Shown here in pieces: positions 16,188 to 27,358 of a stretch of 64,000 nt of DNA; the first letter of the stretch is position 1; the number at the start of each line of letters is the position of its first letter. Position numbers and translations under genes: made by a program. The notes under the pieces were generated by a model. It had not been told where the DNA came from. It searched no databases and saw only the letters and a program-made list of their open reading frames with translations. The stretch is from CAVVEQ01 sp963747315 (lineage in GTDB: Bacteria; Chloroflexota; Anaerolineae; Anaerolineales; Anaerolineaceae), in contig CAVVEQ010000013.1 of the NCBI GenBank assembly GCA_963747315.1, forward strand, positions 992,001 through 1,056,000, in the 5' to 3' direction.

Positions 16188-17535
16188 ATGAGCACATTGA
16201 ACTTCCCGAAGGGTTTCAAATGGGGGGTAGCTGCCTCCGCATACCAGGTGGAAGGCGCCTGGAACGAGGATGGCAAAGGTGAAAGCATCTGGGACCGGTT
16301 CGTTCACACCCCCGGGAAGATCCTTCGTGGAGACACCGGGGATGTCTCCATCGACCATTACCATAAATATCAAAGAGGATATCGCCCTGATGGCTTCCCT
16401 TGGCATCCCTGCCTACCGCTTTTCCACCGCCTGGACGCGTATCCTCCCGGAGGGAACAGGCAGGGTCAACCGGAAGGGGTTGGATTTCTACTCACGGCTG
16501 GTGGATGAATTGCTCAAGAACAAGATCGAGCCTTATGTGTGCCTCTTCCACTACGACCTCCCCCAGGCACTGCAGGATAAAGGCGGCTGGCCGGAGCGCT
16601 CCACTGCCGATGCCTTCGCCGAATACGCCGCTGTCGTCACCAAGGTCTTATCCGACCGGGTGGACACCTTCATCACCCACAACGAACCCTGGGTGACCGC
16701 CATGGCGGGGTATTTCTCCGGCGATCACGCCCCGGGTATCAAAGAACCGTTATCGGGGATTAAAGCCCTGCACCACTTGCTTCTTTCCCACGGCCTGGCA
16801 GCTGAAGCCATCCGGGCGCATGCAAAGAAGCCGGTGAAGGTCAGCATCGTTTTGAATCTAAACCCGATCCACCCGGCCACAGACACAAAGAAAGACCGGG
16901 ATGCCGCTATGCGCATGGACGCAATGATGAACCGTGTGGTGCTCGACCCGATCTTCAAGGGCACCACCCCCATTCACGATATCCCGATGGGGAATATGAT
17001 CGCCTCATCCTTTATCAAACCTGGCGACCTGGAAAAGATCCGCACCTGCGACCTGCTGGGGGTAAATTACTACACCCGCGCGGTGGTAAAAAATGACCCC
17101 AAATTCCCGGTCGTGGCAGCCACCCAGGTACATCCGGAAGGCAACGAATACTCCGGCATGTGGGAGATCTACCCGGATGGGTTATTTGAGATTCTGGATC
17201 GTGTCTGGAAGGATTACAGACCCAAATGCGAGCTGATGGTGACAGAGAACGGCGTGCCCGTGCCGGATGGCGTCGATTTTGACGGTCGGGTGCGCGACGA
17301 GCGCCGCATTCGTTACCTGCGCGCCCACCTGGCGCAGGTTCACAAAGCCATCCAGGCTGGCATCCCCATCTCCGGTTATTTCCACTGGTCCTTTATGGAT
17401 AATTTCGAGTGGGCGCTGGGGTACAGCCAGCATTACGGGCTGGTATATGTGGATACTGCCGATCAGAAGCGGGTGGTCAAGGATTCGGGGCGCTGGTTCG
17501 CCGGGGTGATCCGCGCGAACGCCCTGGAGGATTAA
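16188..17535 (+). pseudogene. GH1 beta-glucosidase, one frameshift near 16372
   Basis: The N-terminal frame has FPKGFKWGVAASAYQVEGAW and DHYHKYQ. The continuing frame begins EDIALMASLGIPAYRFSTAW and runs to the end. Acid/base Glu is in THNEPWV and the nucleophile Glu is in MVTENGVP. HWSFMDNFEWALGY is also typical of GH1. Joined, the product is about 448 residues, normal for beta-glucosidases or 6-phospho-beta-glucosidases that act in the cytoplasm. Deleting one A in CAAAGAGG (about 16370-16374) joins the frames exactly, so a homopolymer error is likely. A GAGGAGCG ribosome site precedes the ATG. Confidence 0.88.
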
Positions 17536-17556
17536 CTCCTCCCGGCGCGTTAACCC

Positions 17557-18445
17557 TTATTCAATTCCGAGCGATTTCACCACCGACCGGACAGAGTCCT
17601 CGTCCATTTGCAGGTCAACGTCCGGGTAAACCTGACCAGGTTTCCGTCTGGCGGGCACTTTCCCCAGGCTGGACTTCGGTCAGCGGGCTGGTGGTTTCCA
17701 GCTCGATGCAGTTCACATCGCAGTAACATTCCATCGAGCAGCCCAGGTCGATATAGTCCCCATCCGGGATGAATTGCGCTTTTTTGATGAAAAGAGTCCG
17801 ATCGAGGTAATACCCCATCCAGCCGCGGTCATTAGCCCAGCCGACCTTGGTGCGGTCAGATCCTTTGAACGATGCTTTAACGAAGATGAATTCGTTTCCT
17901 AGAAAAAGATTTTCGGAGCACAGGTTCGCATACGGCCAGAAAACCACCCGCCGGTTCGGCAGCAAGCCAGTGTTTACCTTGGAAAGCGGCAGGATGGCAA
18001 ACCCGCCCGACCTTGCCTGGCAGATCGGCCAGACGGTGAAATTCACCGGCCAAAGGTTATGGTTGGTGAGGATATGATCCACGATCAATTCATTCGGGGT
18101 CCTTCCCTCTTTCACGGTCATCGTTTTCTGAATCCCTGTCAGCGCTTCGGTCTTCTGAACCAGGGTGAGCATTCCGTCCTTCCATTCCACTCTCACCGGT
18201 TCGCCATCCGCCTGGTAACTGCGGATGATATCCTCCGGTCCGTGCCAGACCCGCTGCCCCCCGCGAAGGATGTAATCGCCGGCTTTCACTGAATCCGGCA
18301 GTTCGGCGAGCAGATTCTTCGCACCGTTTATCTGCAATCCCACGATCCGTGGGCCAGCGTTTTTAAGCGCGTGAAGGGTGAGGGTGCCGTTGGTTAGCTG
18401 GAAGCAGTCCTGACCGGCGAATTGGATTTCTTTGATCGAGAGCAT
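17557..18445 (-). CDS. Mutarotase-fold protein (DUF4380/aldose-epimerase-like), 3' frameshift
   Basis: 276 residues in the main frame, which stops at 17615. A beta-rich protein with GPRIVGLQINGAKNLLAEL, GGQRVWHGPED and a late QPGESARQTETW, the pattern of galactose-mutarotase-like sugar-binding folds. In the next frame after ETW the sequence continues QVYPDVDLQMDEDSV and ends KSLGIE at 17557. One inserted T near 17642 would explain this. Likely acts on or binds a sugar, consistent with the convergent glycosidase. The exact family assignment is tentative. AAGGA precedes the ATG. Confidence 0.65.
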
Positions 18446-18550
18446 CGGGAATCCTTTGAATTTGAATTAACTGATGTGGTTTCTTTAGAATAATATTTTA
18501 GCATTACTTCATTTTCCGGTTTCCATTTCACTCCGAAACAATTCCTCACT

Positions 18551-18599
18551 TGTTTAGAACATTGTTTAGAACATGTTTAGAACATGGTGTTTAGAACAT
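18551..18599. repeat. Four copies of TGTTTAGAACAT upstream of a promoter
   Basis: Exact copies occur at 18551-18562, 18563-18574, 18574-18585 (sharing one base) and 18588-18599. The array ends one base before a -35 box. Position and copy number suggest a cooperative activator or repressor site, not CRISPR, because there are no spacers. Confidence 0.75.
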
Positions 18600-18600
18600 G

Positions 18601-18628
18601 TTGAATCTTTAGGATTTCGACCTATAAT
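18601..18628 (+). promoter_or_regulatory. Sigma-70-like promoter of the beta-helix gene
   Basis: TTGAAT (18601-18606) and TATAAT (18623-18628) are spaced 16 bases and lie about 45 bases before the start codon of the secreted beta-helix protein. The repeat array abuts the -35 box. Confidence 0.7.
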
Positions 18629-18675
18629 TAATCACTAGGGTCGCAACGAAAGTATTATCTCAAGTGGAGGTTGAC

Positions 18676-19635
18676 ATGGGAAAGAAAAAATCAGGCGGAT
18701 TGATTCTCGCGGCATTTGGCATTGCAGTAACCCTAACAGTGGTCCTTGTTATGCCTGTTTTTGCACAGGATGATCCGCAGCCACAAGCGGAGCCCACTCA
18801 GACGTCGGAATCTACAGCGGCACCTGCCACGGAGACGTCACCTGGACCCTCCGGGTCTCAGGATTCGGATGAAACGCTCCCGGCTAACCCCGCCCCTCTT
18901 CTAATACCTGAAATTGAACCCGTTTTCCCGTCAATCCCATCACAGGATTCTTCCGAAGAGATGGAATCGGATTCTTTTGCGGTCGGGCAGGATTCCCTCG
19001 CCCAGACCCTGGCTGAAAATGAGCTCGTCGTCGCGGATACGGGTGGTGCTCCCCTTTCGCTCGTATCCAACGCGGTATCAAGCGCAGCGGATCCATATTT
19101 CACGGTCGGCACAACCAAATATCAATTCTTCCCCCTTGGCGATCTCCGCTGCGACGAATTGACGATCTTCTGTTCAGCCACACCGATTCAAGCTGCAGTG
19201 GATAAATTGCTGGAAAATAACTGGGTTCCCATCGATGGGACGATCTATGTGGAAACTGGTATTTATACGGAAAATGTTCTCATCGATGGCTCCCTGGTTT
19301 ATGGCACAACTACCAGCAAGCCGCTGAGCCTGCTCAAAGCGCTCAAAGGCGCCGGCAGTTACGAGACCACCGACGCACCCAGCACCATCAACGGTTCGGT
19401 GACGGTGATGAACGTGTTGAACGGATTTACCCTGAGCGGATTTGTGATCGACGCCACCGGTGTGACCACCGCGGGTGTGGTGTTTGATAACAATACCGGG
19501 ACGATCACGATCAAGGATGTGGAGGTGAAGAATTCGGAGGGAGATGGGATATCAGTGACAAATCAGAAGGGGGCAGTGAATCTGGATACGGTCAGTTCTC
19601 ATGATAATAAGACTTCATGGCGCGGAGATCGTTAA
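18676..19635 (+). CDS. N-terminal fragment of the secreted beta-helix protein
   Basis: 319 residues from an ATG with TGGAGG five bases upstream. A signal peptide (KKKSGG, then a hydrophobic run ending MPVFAQ) is followed by a low-complexity Pro/Thr/Ser/Glu region (about 32-125). The first beta-helix coils follow from about residue 150: IQAAVDKLL, IYVETGIYTENVLI, STINGSVTVMN and GISVTNQKGAVNLDTV. The frame then runs into a stop after SSHDNK. This is the 5' part of the broken gene described separately. Confidence 0.7.
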   Translation: MGKKKSGGLILAAFGIAVTLTVVLVMPVFAQDDPQPQAEPTQTSESTAAPATETSPGPSGSQDSDETLPANPAPLLIPEIEPVFPSIPSQDSSEEMESDSFAVGQDSLAQTLAENELVVADTGGAPLSLVSNAVSSAADPYFTVGTTKYQFFPLGDLRCDELTIFCSATPIQAAVDKLLENNWVPIDGTIYVETGIYTENVLIDGSLVYGTTTSKPLSLLKALKGAGSYETTDAPSTINGSVTVMNVLNGFTLSGFVIDATGVTTAGVVFDNNTGTITIKDVEVKNSEGDGISVTNQKGAVNLDTVSSHDNKTSWRGDR

Positions 19636-22600
19636 TAGTATCGGCTGCGATTTCCGGTGATTGTTACTAACAGTGCTTTTAGAGGGAATGCTGCAGAGCC
19701 AACTCGGACAAGAACATAATGGATTACATATCTTATCTCTTGGACAGTGCTACGATCACTGGTGTCGTTAGTAGTGAGAATTTCGGCGATGGGCTTTATA
19801 TTTATGCAAATGGAATTACCATCCGCCATCAGTTTGTTCAATAGTAATTTGAAAAGCGAAACGGCTCATATTTTGGTACTGAATATTATGGATCCGGCAT
19901 TTTTGGTTACACGGACCCCGCCGGGAATATTCTGATTGAAGATGTGACCGCAAATCACAACAGTTATTCTGGAATCGATTTAGGCTCCAGAGGGACTTTC
20001 ACTCTAAACCAGGTAATTGCTAATGGGAATGCTGGGTCTGGTTTATCAATAGGTTCCGCCTCAACGATGAGTGTTAAGAATATCATTGCAAATGATAATG
20101 GTTTTCGTGGGATACATATAAATTGTTATGGGGATACCAGGCAAATTCCCGCCACACTCAACAATATTGAAACAAAGAGAAATGGAAACTCAGGGGTGTT
20201 TGTTTATGGATCAGGTACTGTAACCATGACCGGCTTTGTGATCCTGGAAAACGGATCAGGGCTCGATATTAACAATGACACTGGCGTTTATACAAGTTCA
20301 GCTGTAAATCTTACGGATGGAAGCGTGAATTCCAACAAAGGCTTTGGAATTCGAATCCAGAGCATGGGGAACGTGAAATTAGTTGATGTATCTGCGAGTC
20401 GGAACGACGCCAACAAGAGATATATTCACGCAGATCGTACAGGGATCTACCCTGACATACTACATTCCGATGTAGACGAGTGGGATCTCAAAACATCCTG
20501 GCCTGCCAATTTTTCGATCGAATCGTATCCGACCAGGTAATCACAGCCACCTTATTACGTCTTTACCAGGGTGCCTATGTTCCCCTGCCTGGCGGGCAGA
20601 TAACCGGGAGTGACATCACATTTGACCACTCCTTGATATTGCCAGGGGATGGATATAGACTACAGGTGGATGGAAGTGGGATCGTCTGATCCAGTCCGAT
20701 ATTATGCCCAGTTGAGCGACCCAGATGCACAATGGGATGATTCAGAAGTTACAGGAATGTTCTTTCCTTGACAACTTTCCCTGCGGACTTGTTCATCTTC
20801 AACCACCCGCGGGATCAATTTCGATAACCAACGGTGATTATTCCGCGAATGGGTCAAACGGGATCTGGGTCAATTCTACAAGCGTAAATCTTTCAACTGT
20901 TAGCGCTTCTGGAAATGGGGGTTATGGGTGGCATACCATATTCGACTCCACCCTTATTGGAAAACCCGTCAACCTCACAGGCTATTTGCAACAATTTCAG
21001 TGACAATGGGTTTGACGGGGTGAATATCATCTCAAGTGGGGTTGTCTCCTTGAGCAATCTAACCGCATCCCGGAATGGCCGCAATGGCATTTTCATTGAT
21101 AACAATGTGGGGACAGGGTCTATCACAGTTCAGCACCTCCTCCCTGATCCTTCACGAAGACCCGTCACCTTCGATGAAAATGGGTGGTCTGGATTGTGGA
21201 TATTTTCGAAAGGCACAGTTTCCATCAAAGATATTCAGGCATCCAGATAATGGTGGATACGGTGCCTTTATCGATAATTGCCTGTTTTCCGATGTGGACA
21301 ATAAATGCTTCGGAAGCGGAACTGTCAGCCTGCTCGTCAATTCCGGTTACGACAACACCTTTGAAAACAACGCATATTCAGGGTTGTCGATCAAATCAAA
21401 AGGTGCGATCACAACCTACAACTTGATCGCCAACGGAAATGGGCAATCCACCGAGAACGCAGGGGTGATTTTGGATAATGATTGGAATGGAGCCGCAGGC
21501 GGTGTGGCTGTCAGGTTCAAATAGCAGCCACATTAATTCGTTTTATCAACAATGGCGACAGCCGGGTTGATCATTTATAGCCGGGGCGCAATTAAGGTTG
21601 CCGATGTTCGAAGCCGACCAAAATTTTACCAACGGGATTTATCTCTACAACCAGAACGCCTTGACCCCTCAGTCGGTCACAGTCTGCCTATGGGCAGGCA
21701 AATGAAAATCAAAACGGAAACGGTGTCCTCGTCCGGTCTAAAGGGGCAATAACAGTTACTGATGTGGAGTCCAACTTCAACGATATTCTCGCTGGGACCA
21801 TGATCCCAGGCGAAACGCTCAACGAGGTCCTGACGGATTCACAAGCTGCTAGCGGGGATTACTGGTATTTTTCCAACGAATCAGGAACAACTCGTTTTCG
21901 CGATCGAAATTAAGACCGATTTCGAAGCGGAGTTCAGCTTATGGGTGAGATCAGGAGAAGATTACACGATCACTCCCTATTCAGGATCGGGCACCTCGTG
22001 GAACCAGGTGATCTCCAACGCTAAACATCAGGAGACTATTTCATAAAATTGACAAGCCAATCCGACACCGGCGGACGATATTCAATCGCTCTCGATGATC
22101 CTGTAGGCAATATGAGCAGAGCCGGTGGCGCAGGGTATGGCCCTACCAACAATCTTTTGGGAGGAGCAGGATCGATCAAAATAACCGGAAAATCGACCGG
22201 GGCTCACTGATCACGCACAACTCATCCATCGGTGTGATCGCGGACGCAAAAGGAGCAGTCACGATCACGGATATCTTCGTCAAATTACAACGGGAGCCTG
22301 GGCGCGCTCTTAAATAACGTCGTCAACTGGTGGAGTATCTATCGGGAAATATTGCAAACGAATTCTGCGTTAACGGCTCCGATGGCTTAAGAATCATCCG
22401 CAAACGGAGCGATTACCCTCACGAACGTTGATGCGTATGAAAACGCCGGGTATGGCGCGATCCTGGACAACTATCAGAATCCCACCGGGGCGGTAACCAT
22501 TAATACTTCAGGAATTTCCTCTAATTGGTATAGCTCTTTTAGCGCGAACGAACTGGATGGCCTTAGTGATCCGAACCAAGGGAGTGGTGAGCCTTGAAAC

Positions 22601-23487
22601 AAGTTGGCGCCGGAGGATAACGGAGGGAACGGTGTTGGTGATCACCAACCAGGATAGCCCGGCAAAAGGTGCTGTTTCCATCAGCAACGGATTCTTCTCC
22701 AGAAACGGCTTGCGCGGAATCTTGGTGGAAACAAAAGGAGCGGTGACCCTCGCTTCGCTGAACGCAAATGCGAACGATGGTGATTTCGGAATTCACATCA
22801 AGGCTTCTGGAACCGGGGTAACGAACCTATCCAAAGTCCAGGTCAATTGGAACCATGAGAACGGGTTGTTCGTGGAGACGGCATTCACCATCTCGGTCAA
22901 TGCCATCCAGGCGAATGAAAACGGAGGTTACGGGGCGAAATTGGTCAGCACCTACAATCCGACAACGCTCGTGACCGGTATTACGTTTCTGAGTACTCTG
23001 GGGCAAAACAAATTCTACGGGAATGGAGAGAACCTGGGGTTCAACGAAACTGACCTTGTCTGGCCTTGTCATCCAATCCAATAAAGCCGTGGTCATCTCG
23101 CAGCTCTTCAGCGGATACAACCGGGGGTATGGGGTAACAATCACTTCGAACGCCAATGTATCCATCACCAGCGGGTTGACTGAATATAATTCGCTTTCTG
23201 GGCTCTCCGTCCTTGCAAATGGAGGAGCAATAACCCTATCCGGATTCTCCGCATATTCAAATGGCCTGGCGAGCACTGCACTGGATACCGCAGGGGTGAT
23301 CTTGAACAGCAGCAACCAGAAGATCAGCGTGACTAATAGTGCCTTCCATGGAAACGGAGATTATGGAATTCGGATTTTTATCACCGCACCGAATATGCTC
23401 ACCTGGGTGAATAACACGGCGTTCGGTAACAACCTGGATGGACCAGGGGGCAAGAAACTTCAAATTGAATTAGCGAGGAAATTATGA
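18676..23487 (+). pseudogene. Large secreted right-handed beta-helix repeat protein, broken into many frames
   Basis: Across all three plus frames the same repeat recurs: a short strand such as GAITVTDV or GTVSLSNL, then an Asn/Gly turn such as ANGNGGYG or NGGYGA. This is the pattern of parallel beta-helix surface proteins. Recognisable pieces are 18676-19635, 19944-20540, 20725-21003, 20915-21250, 21075-21524, 21735-21912, 22557-23084 and 23023-23487. Near 22030 a DYFIKLTSQSDTGG stretch resembles PPC-type domains. The intact form would be near 1600 residues. At least ten frame changes exceed the rate in neighbouring genes, so real decay or repeat misassembly is possible. Likely a surface adhesin or polysaccharide-binding protein. 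Confidence 0.75.
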
Positions 23488-23490
23488 AAA

Positions 23491-23528
23491 AAAGACCGGA
23501 GAGGATTATACCTGTCTCCGGTCTTTTT
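23491..23528. terminator. Bidirectional intrinsic terminator
   Basis: AAAGACCGGAGA (23491-23502) pairs with TCTCCGGTCTTT (23515-23526) around a 12-base loop. A T run follows on the plus strand and an A/T-rich run on the other. It separates the beta-helix gene from a convergent gene. Confidence 0.88.
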
Positions 23529-23550
23529 GGTTGAATATCCAGAATTTTAA

Positions 23551-24003
23551 TTATGAAAAGAGATGCCGTTTGTTTTGATACGCGATGATATAACCCAGGA
23601 TCGCGAAGGGGATCAACTGGTAGAAGATGACCATAAGCTGCCCGGTGAACACCAGCCCGATCGCCGCGGAGATGACCGCGCTGATCCCGAACAGGACGAT
23701 GCCCCAGCGCTTCCAGAACCACATGGCGATGCCCGCCACTACATCCAGGAAGGCGTTGGCGATGAGAATCGGGAGAATATACGGTCTGGGGACATAGACT
23801 TGTTGGCTAGGATAGGTCGAGATCAGGTAAGTGGCCAGGATGCCGTGCAGGGTGATGATGATGATTGCCGTGGCCAGCAGCCAGCCGCGTTCCTTTTTCA
23901 CCTTCTTGACCTGTTTGGCTTGCGATGGCTGATTTTCATGCTTGTTCTTCGGGTGGGTGGTCTTGACTGCCTGGCTGTGTTTTTTCTGGTGCGATTTCGA
24001 CAT
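23551..24003 (-). CDS. Small conserved membrane protein
   Basis: 150 residues. A Lys/His/Gln-rich cytoplasmic N-terminus (about 1-40) precedes four hydrophobic segments: LLATAIIIITLHGILATYLI, ILPILIANAFLDVVAGIAMW, IVLFGISAVISAAIGLVF and FYQLIPFAILGYII. No function is recognised. The internal ATG at 24003 is preferred over an upstream one because GGAGG sits about eight bases before it. Convergent with the beta-helix gene and sharing its terminator. Confidence 0.72.
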   Translation of the reverse strand: MSKSHQKKHSQAVKTTHPKNKHENQPSQAKQVKKVKKERGWLLATAIIIITLHGILATYLISTYPSQQVYVPRPYILPILIANAFLDVVAGIAMWFWKRWGIVLFGISAVISAAIGLVFTGQLMVIFYQLIPFAILGYIIAYQNKRHLFS

Positions 24004-24090
24004 TCCGTTATCCTCCGCATTTTGTATCAAATGAAGTTCATATTATAGCTTAGTTGGGATAAGCGAATTGTTGATTTTAAATAAATCGAG

Positions 24091-24162
24091 TGGCGAGGGT
24101 GGGATTTGAACCCACATCCAATGGCTTATGAGTCCACTGCTCCACCGTTGAGCTACCTCGCC
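24091..24162 (-). tRNA. tRNA-Met (anticodon CAT)
   Basis: A 72-nt cloverleaf on the minus strand. The acceptor stem GGCGAGG pairs with CCTCGCC, the D stem is GCTC/GAGC, the anticodon loop is CTCATAA, and the T arm is GTGGG-TTCAAAT-CCCAC. The discriminator is A and CCA is not encoded. The loop matches elongator tRNA-Met, but a lysidine-modified tRNA-Ile cannot be excluded by sequence reading alone. Confidence 0.92.
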
Positions 24163-24198
24163 ACGGCGCAGCAATCTTACTATGAGGGTTTTCTTTTG

Positions 24199-26100
24199 TC
24201 AATCACCCCGGTTTAAGACCCGGTAATCCCCCTCGCGACGGGTGGTGCCCTTCGCATCCAGGTCCTCCAGAAAAGCCAGGGCGAACTTGCGGCTGGTCTG
24301 CAGCGTATCCCGGAATTCCGCAACGGTGATCTTCCCGCTCGATTTCAATAAATCAATTGTGGACTGATGCCATTGAACATACACTCTACTGGAGATAACA
24401 ACTTCAGGGTTGAGCTGCACCAGCTCTCCCTGTGAAACCAGCACGGCAAACACTTCTCCGCCAACCTCCTGCTGGCATTCCTTGACCGAAGGTGGCGCGG
24501 AGCGCGGATCATTGAATTTTTGTAAGAGCATGGCGGCAGATTTCTTCTGTGTTGAATTTAGTTCAACCTGGTGAGATGCCAGGGAGATGGTTGTGCCGAG
24601 ATCGGCGATCAATCCATCTGCCTGCCAGCGCGCGATAAATAACTGCCCCTCTGCGCTTGAAAGCTTAAGTTTTGCCCGGAATTCCTCTTTTGGCATCCCC
24701 AGCCGGAGTGGAAAAGCATGGTGATATTCTCCGAGCAGAGCAACCGCTTTTTGGGAAAGTACCATCCAGGCGGACTTGCCAATCAAGACCGAATCCCCCC
24801 TCAGGAGATTAGCCTCGCCTTTAAGCACCAGGTAACCTTCTGTCAACTCTGGGCTGCCTAAGAGATCAACCGCAAGCGCAATGGGAATTCCGGCTTTTTT
24901 TGCCAGTTCACTCAAGTGAACCGCCCCCATCGAATTCAGGGTTTGCAGCAGGTTTTCCCCCGGGCTGCCTTTTTGCAGAGTTTCCAGGCGGTTGAGATCC
25001 GATTGGGAGAAACGTTTGTAACGCCCGCGCGGGTGCGGATCGATCACCCTGCCTCCGCCGATGGTCTCTCCGGGGGAGGGTCGGCGCAAAATGAAATGAT
25101 CTCCCCTGGCTGTTACCAGCGGCTGATCCGATTCAACCTGGATAAATCCTTCCTCTCCGGGCAGGATGCTTTCCTTCCCCAGCACCCTCACCCGGGCGAT
25201 CACCTCGCTCGTGCCGGAAAAGAATTTCACCTCGCTTCCGTGTTCGAGCGGTGTGGAGGCATCCCCCAGCAACCGCACCCCGGCATCCAGCCTCCCGGTG
25301 GGTTTATACATTCCGGAGTATGCCAGCGTGTCCCCTCGCCGTATTTGGGAGGTTTCCACCGAGGTGATGTTTGCAGCCACCCGGCTGCCGGGCAGGGCGG
25401 AATTTTCCTTTTGCTTGTGGGTCTGCAATCCGCGAATGCGGGTTTTGATCCCAGCTGGCAGGATCTCCACATCATCCCCAACTTTGAAAATCCCATCCAT
25501 CAACGTCCCGGTCACAATCGTGCCAAAGCCGGTGATAGAAAATACGCGATCGATCGGCAGCCGCGGACGGCCGTGGTCAGGCCGTTGAGGCTGCGTTTCC
25601 AAACAAGCGTCCAGAGCGACGCGAAGTTCATCCAGACCGATCCCTTTGCGGGCGGAAACCCGCAAAATGGGTGCGTTTTCCAGCACGGTGCCGCCCAGCA
25701 CTGCCCGGCAATCACTCTCCACCAGGTCCAGCCATTCCGGGTCGTCGATCATATCGATCTTGGTCAGCGCCACCACGCCAGCGGGGATCTCGAGCAAGTC
25801 GAGGATGGCCAGGTGCTCCCTTGTCTGGGGCATGATGCCTTCATCCGCCGCAATCACGAACAGGACCGCGTCGATCGCCCCCACCCCCGCCAGCATGTTC
25901 TCGATAAAATCACGATGACCCGGAACGTCCACGATCCCCACGGTTTCGCCAGATGGCAGGTCCATCCAGGCGAATCCGAGGTCGATGGTCATCTCCCGTT
26001 CTTTTTCTTCCTTCAACCGATCGGGGTGAATACCAGTGAGCGCCGCCACCAGGGTGGATTTCCCGTGGTCAACATGCCCGGCGGTACCAATAACGCGCAT
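24199..26100 (-). CDS. selB: Selenocysteine-specific elongation factor SelB
   Basis: 633 residues. The GTPase domain (1-180) has GTAGHVDHGKST, DVPGHRDFIENML and TKIDM. Three EF-Tu-like beta domains follow, with FSITGFGTIVTGTL and RGDHFILRRPSPGETIGGG. The last ~250 residues are winged-helix repeats that bind the SECIS hairpin, with a final QTSRKFALAFLEDLD. It delivers Sec-tRNA to UGA codons. The cell therefore probably makes selenoproteins, and selenium-dependent enzymes in the purine cluster are plausible. The selA, selC and selD genes are not in this window. The coiled-coil gene lies upstream, 15 bases away. Confidence 0.95.
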   Translation of the reverse strand: MRVIGTAGHVDHGKSTLVAALTGIHPDRLKEEKEREMTIDLGFAWMDLPSGETVGIVDVPGHRDFIENMLAGVGAIDAVLFVIAADEGIMPQTREHLAILDLLEIPAGVVALTKIDMIDDPEWLDLVESDCRAVLGGTVLENAPILRVSARKGIGLDELRVALDACLETQPQRPDHGRPRLPIDRVFSITGFGTIVTGTLMDGIFKVGDDVEILPAGIKTRIRGLQTHKQKENSALPGSRVAANITSVETSQIRRGDTLAYSGMYKPTGRLDAGVRLLGDASTPLEHGSEVKFFSGTSEVIARVRVLGKESILPGEEGFIQVESDQPLVTARGDHFILRRPSPGETIGGGRVIDPHPRGRYKRFSQSDLNRLETLQKGSPGENLLQTLNSMGAVHLSELAKKAGIPIALAVDLLGSPELTEGYLVLKGEANLLRGDSVLIGKSAWMVLSQKAVALLGEYHHAFPLRLGMPKEEFRAKLKLSSAEGQLFIARWQADGLIADLGTTISLASHQVELNSTQKKSAAMLLQKFNDPRSAPPSVKECQQEVGGEVFAVLVSQGELVQLNPEVVISSRVYVQWHQSTIDLLKSSGKITVAEFRDTLQTSRKFALAFLEDLDAKGTTRREGDYRVLNRGD

Positions 26101-26115
26101 AATCTGATCTCCAGG

Positions 26116-27293
26116 TTATCTGAGCAGAGACCTGGTTTTGTCCATCAAGTCCAGCCAATCGCGGATGGCCGCGTGCAGGCTGCCCATGCGCTGGTAATAA
26201 TCCTCGAAAGTTTGTTTCAGGGTATCCGAGAGTTCCTGGCTCAAGTCCTCCAACTGGATAAGCCGCTCATCTACCTGGTGCAATTCCTCATTTATCTCGC
26301 GCATCACTTCTTCCTGGGTGAGGGCGTAGTTCGTCCAGCGCTTTTGATCCTCCGCCCGGAAGGTGACCCATTCCGTCCTGAACCGCTCTTCACCCAGGCG
26401 CTGCATTTCGGTCACTTCGTTTATCCTGCGCTCGATCTTTTGCATGATCTCATCGAATGATTCCTGCGAGCGCTTCAGCGAGCGCTTGGCCGCTTCCACA
26501 TCCTGGATCTGCACTTCGAAGGTCTCATTATTTTTCTGGATCTGATCGAAGCGAGCCTGCCAATCCTTCCACACGCGGTCGCGTTCCACCTGGATCAAAG
26601 CCTGCTTTTCCATCATGGCAGATTGTATCTGGCGGCGTTCGTTTTCCAGGGATTGGAATTCATTAAGCCGGTTATCGATCTTTGTGATGGAATCCGTATT
26701 CATATCCAGCCTGGCTTTGTTCTCATCAACCCGCTTGCGGAGGTTGGCCGAATCCACCGCGAGATCCGCTAGTTTCTTGCCATCCTGGCGAATGGTATCT
26801 TCGATGATCTTCTGTGCCCGCCGGTAATCCTCATCCTGGTAAAGAGCGCCGCGGACGTCATCGCTTATTTTGTCGATCATTTTCTCCAAACGGAGATCCT
26901 CTTCCGTCCGCAGTTTCACGGCTTTCTTGAGTTCCAGGATCGAATCGTGATCTTTTCTGAGATCACCCATTGTTTTGGTTATTTGCGCCATCTCGCCCTG
27001 GTGTGATTTCTTCTGGTCTTCTTCGCGATCCTGTCGCAATTTCTCGATGGTATCGACTTCCCTGCGAAAATCCACCCGGATCTGGGAAAATTCCTTATCC
27101 ACCTGGCTGAATTTTGCCTGCATGGTCTTCAGCCTGGTCAGCTCGCTGGTGGTTTTTTTCAACTCGCTGGCGAGCTCGTGTTGGAAGTTTCCAATTGAAC
27201 GATACGGTTCTCGAGGGTAGCCTGAAGCGCTTTTCCCGTGCGAAGTTCCGAATCCAATTTCTCAAGTCGCTTTACGATTTCGTCCAGGTCCAT
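26116..27293 (-). CDS. Coiled-coil protein, function unknown, one 5' frameshift
   Basis: A highly charged, almost entirely helical protein with heptad-like spacing (for example KLRQDREEDQKKSHQGEMAQ). The main frame begins at 27162. In the next frame the sequence extends upstream to an ATG at 27293 (MDLDEIVKRLEKLDSEL), which has GAGAGG before it. The two join at about 27175, where adding one C gives SNHELASELKKTTSEL. The joined length is near 391 residues. No signal peptide or membrane span. It may be a structural or chromosome-associated protein, but I recognise no family. It lies directly before selB. Confidence 0.65.
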
Positions 27294-27358
27294 GTAATCC
27301 TCTCAGGTTGAAAATGGCTGGAAAATTATACCATCCGAGTTTTTTCTATCTCCGTGGC

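Noticed and set aside
18551..18599. Possible CRISPR-like array
   Set aside because: Units are 12 bp, tandem or overlapping, without spacers, and no cas genes are near.
24916..26460. Long plus-strand open frame opposite selB
   Set aside because: Despite 514 codons, it is antisense to SelB, with no recognisable domain and His/Gln/Pro-rich composition typical of shadows.
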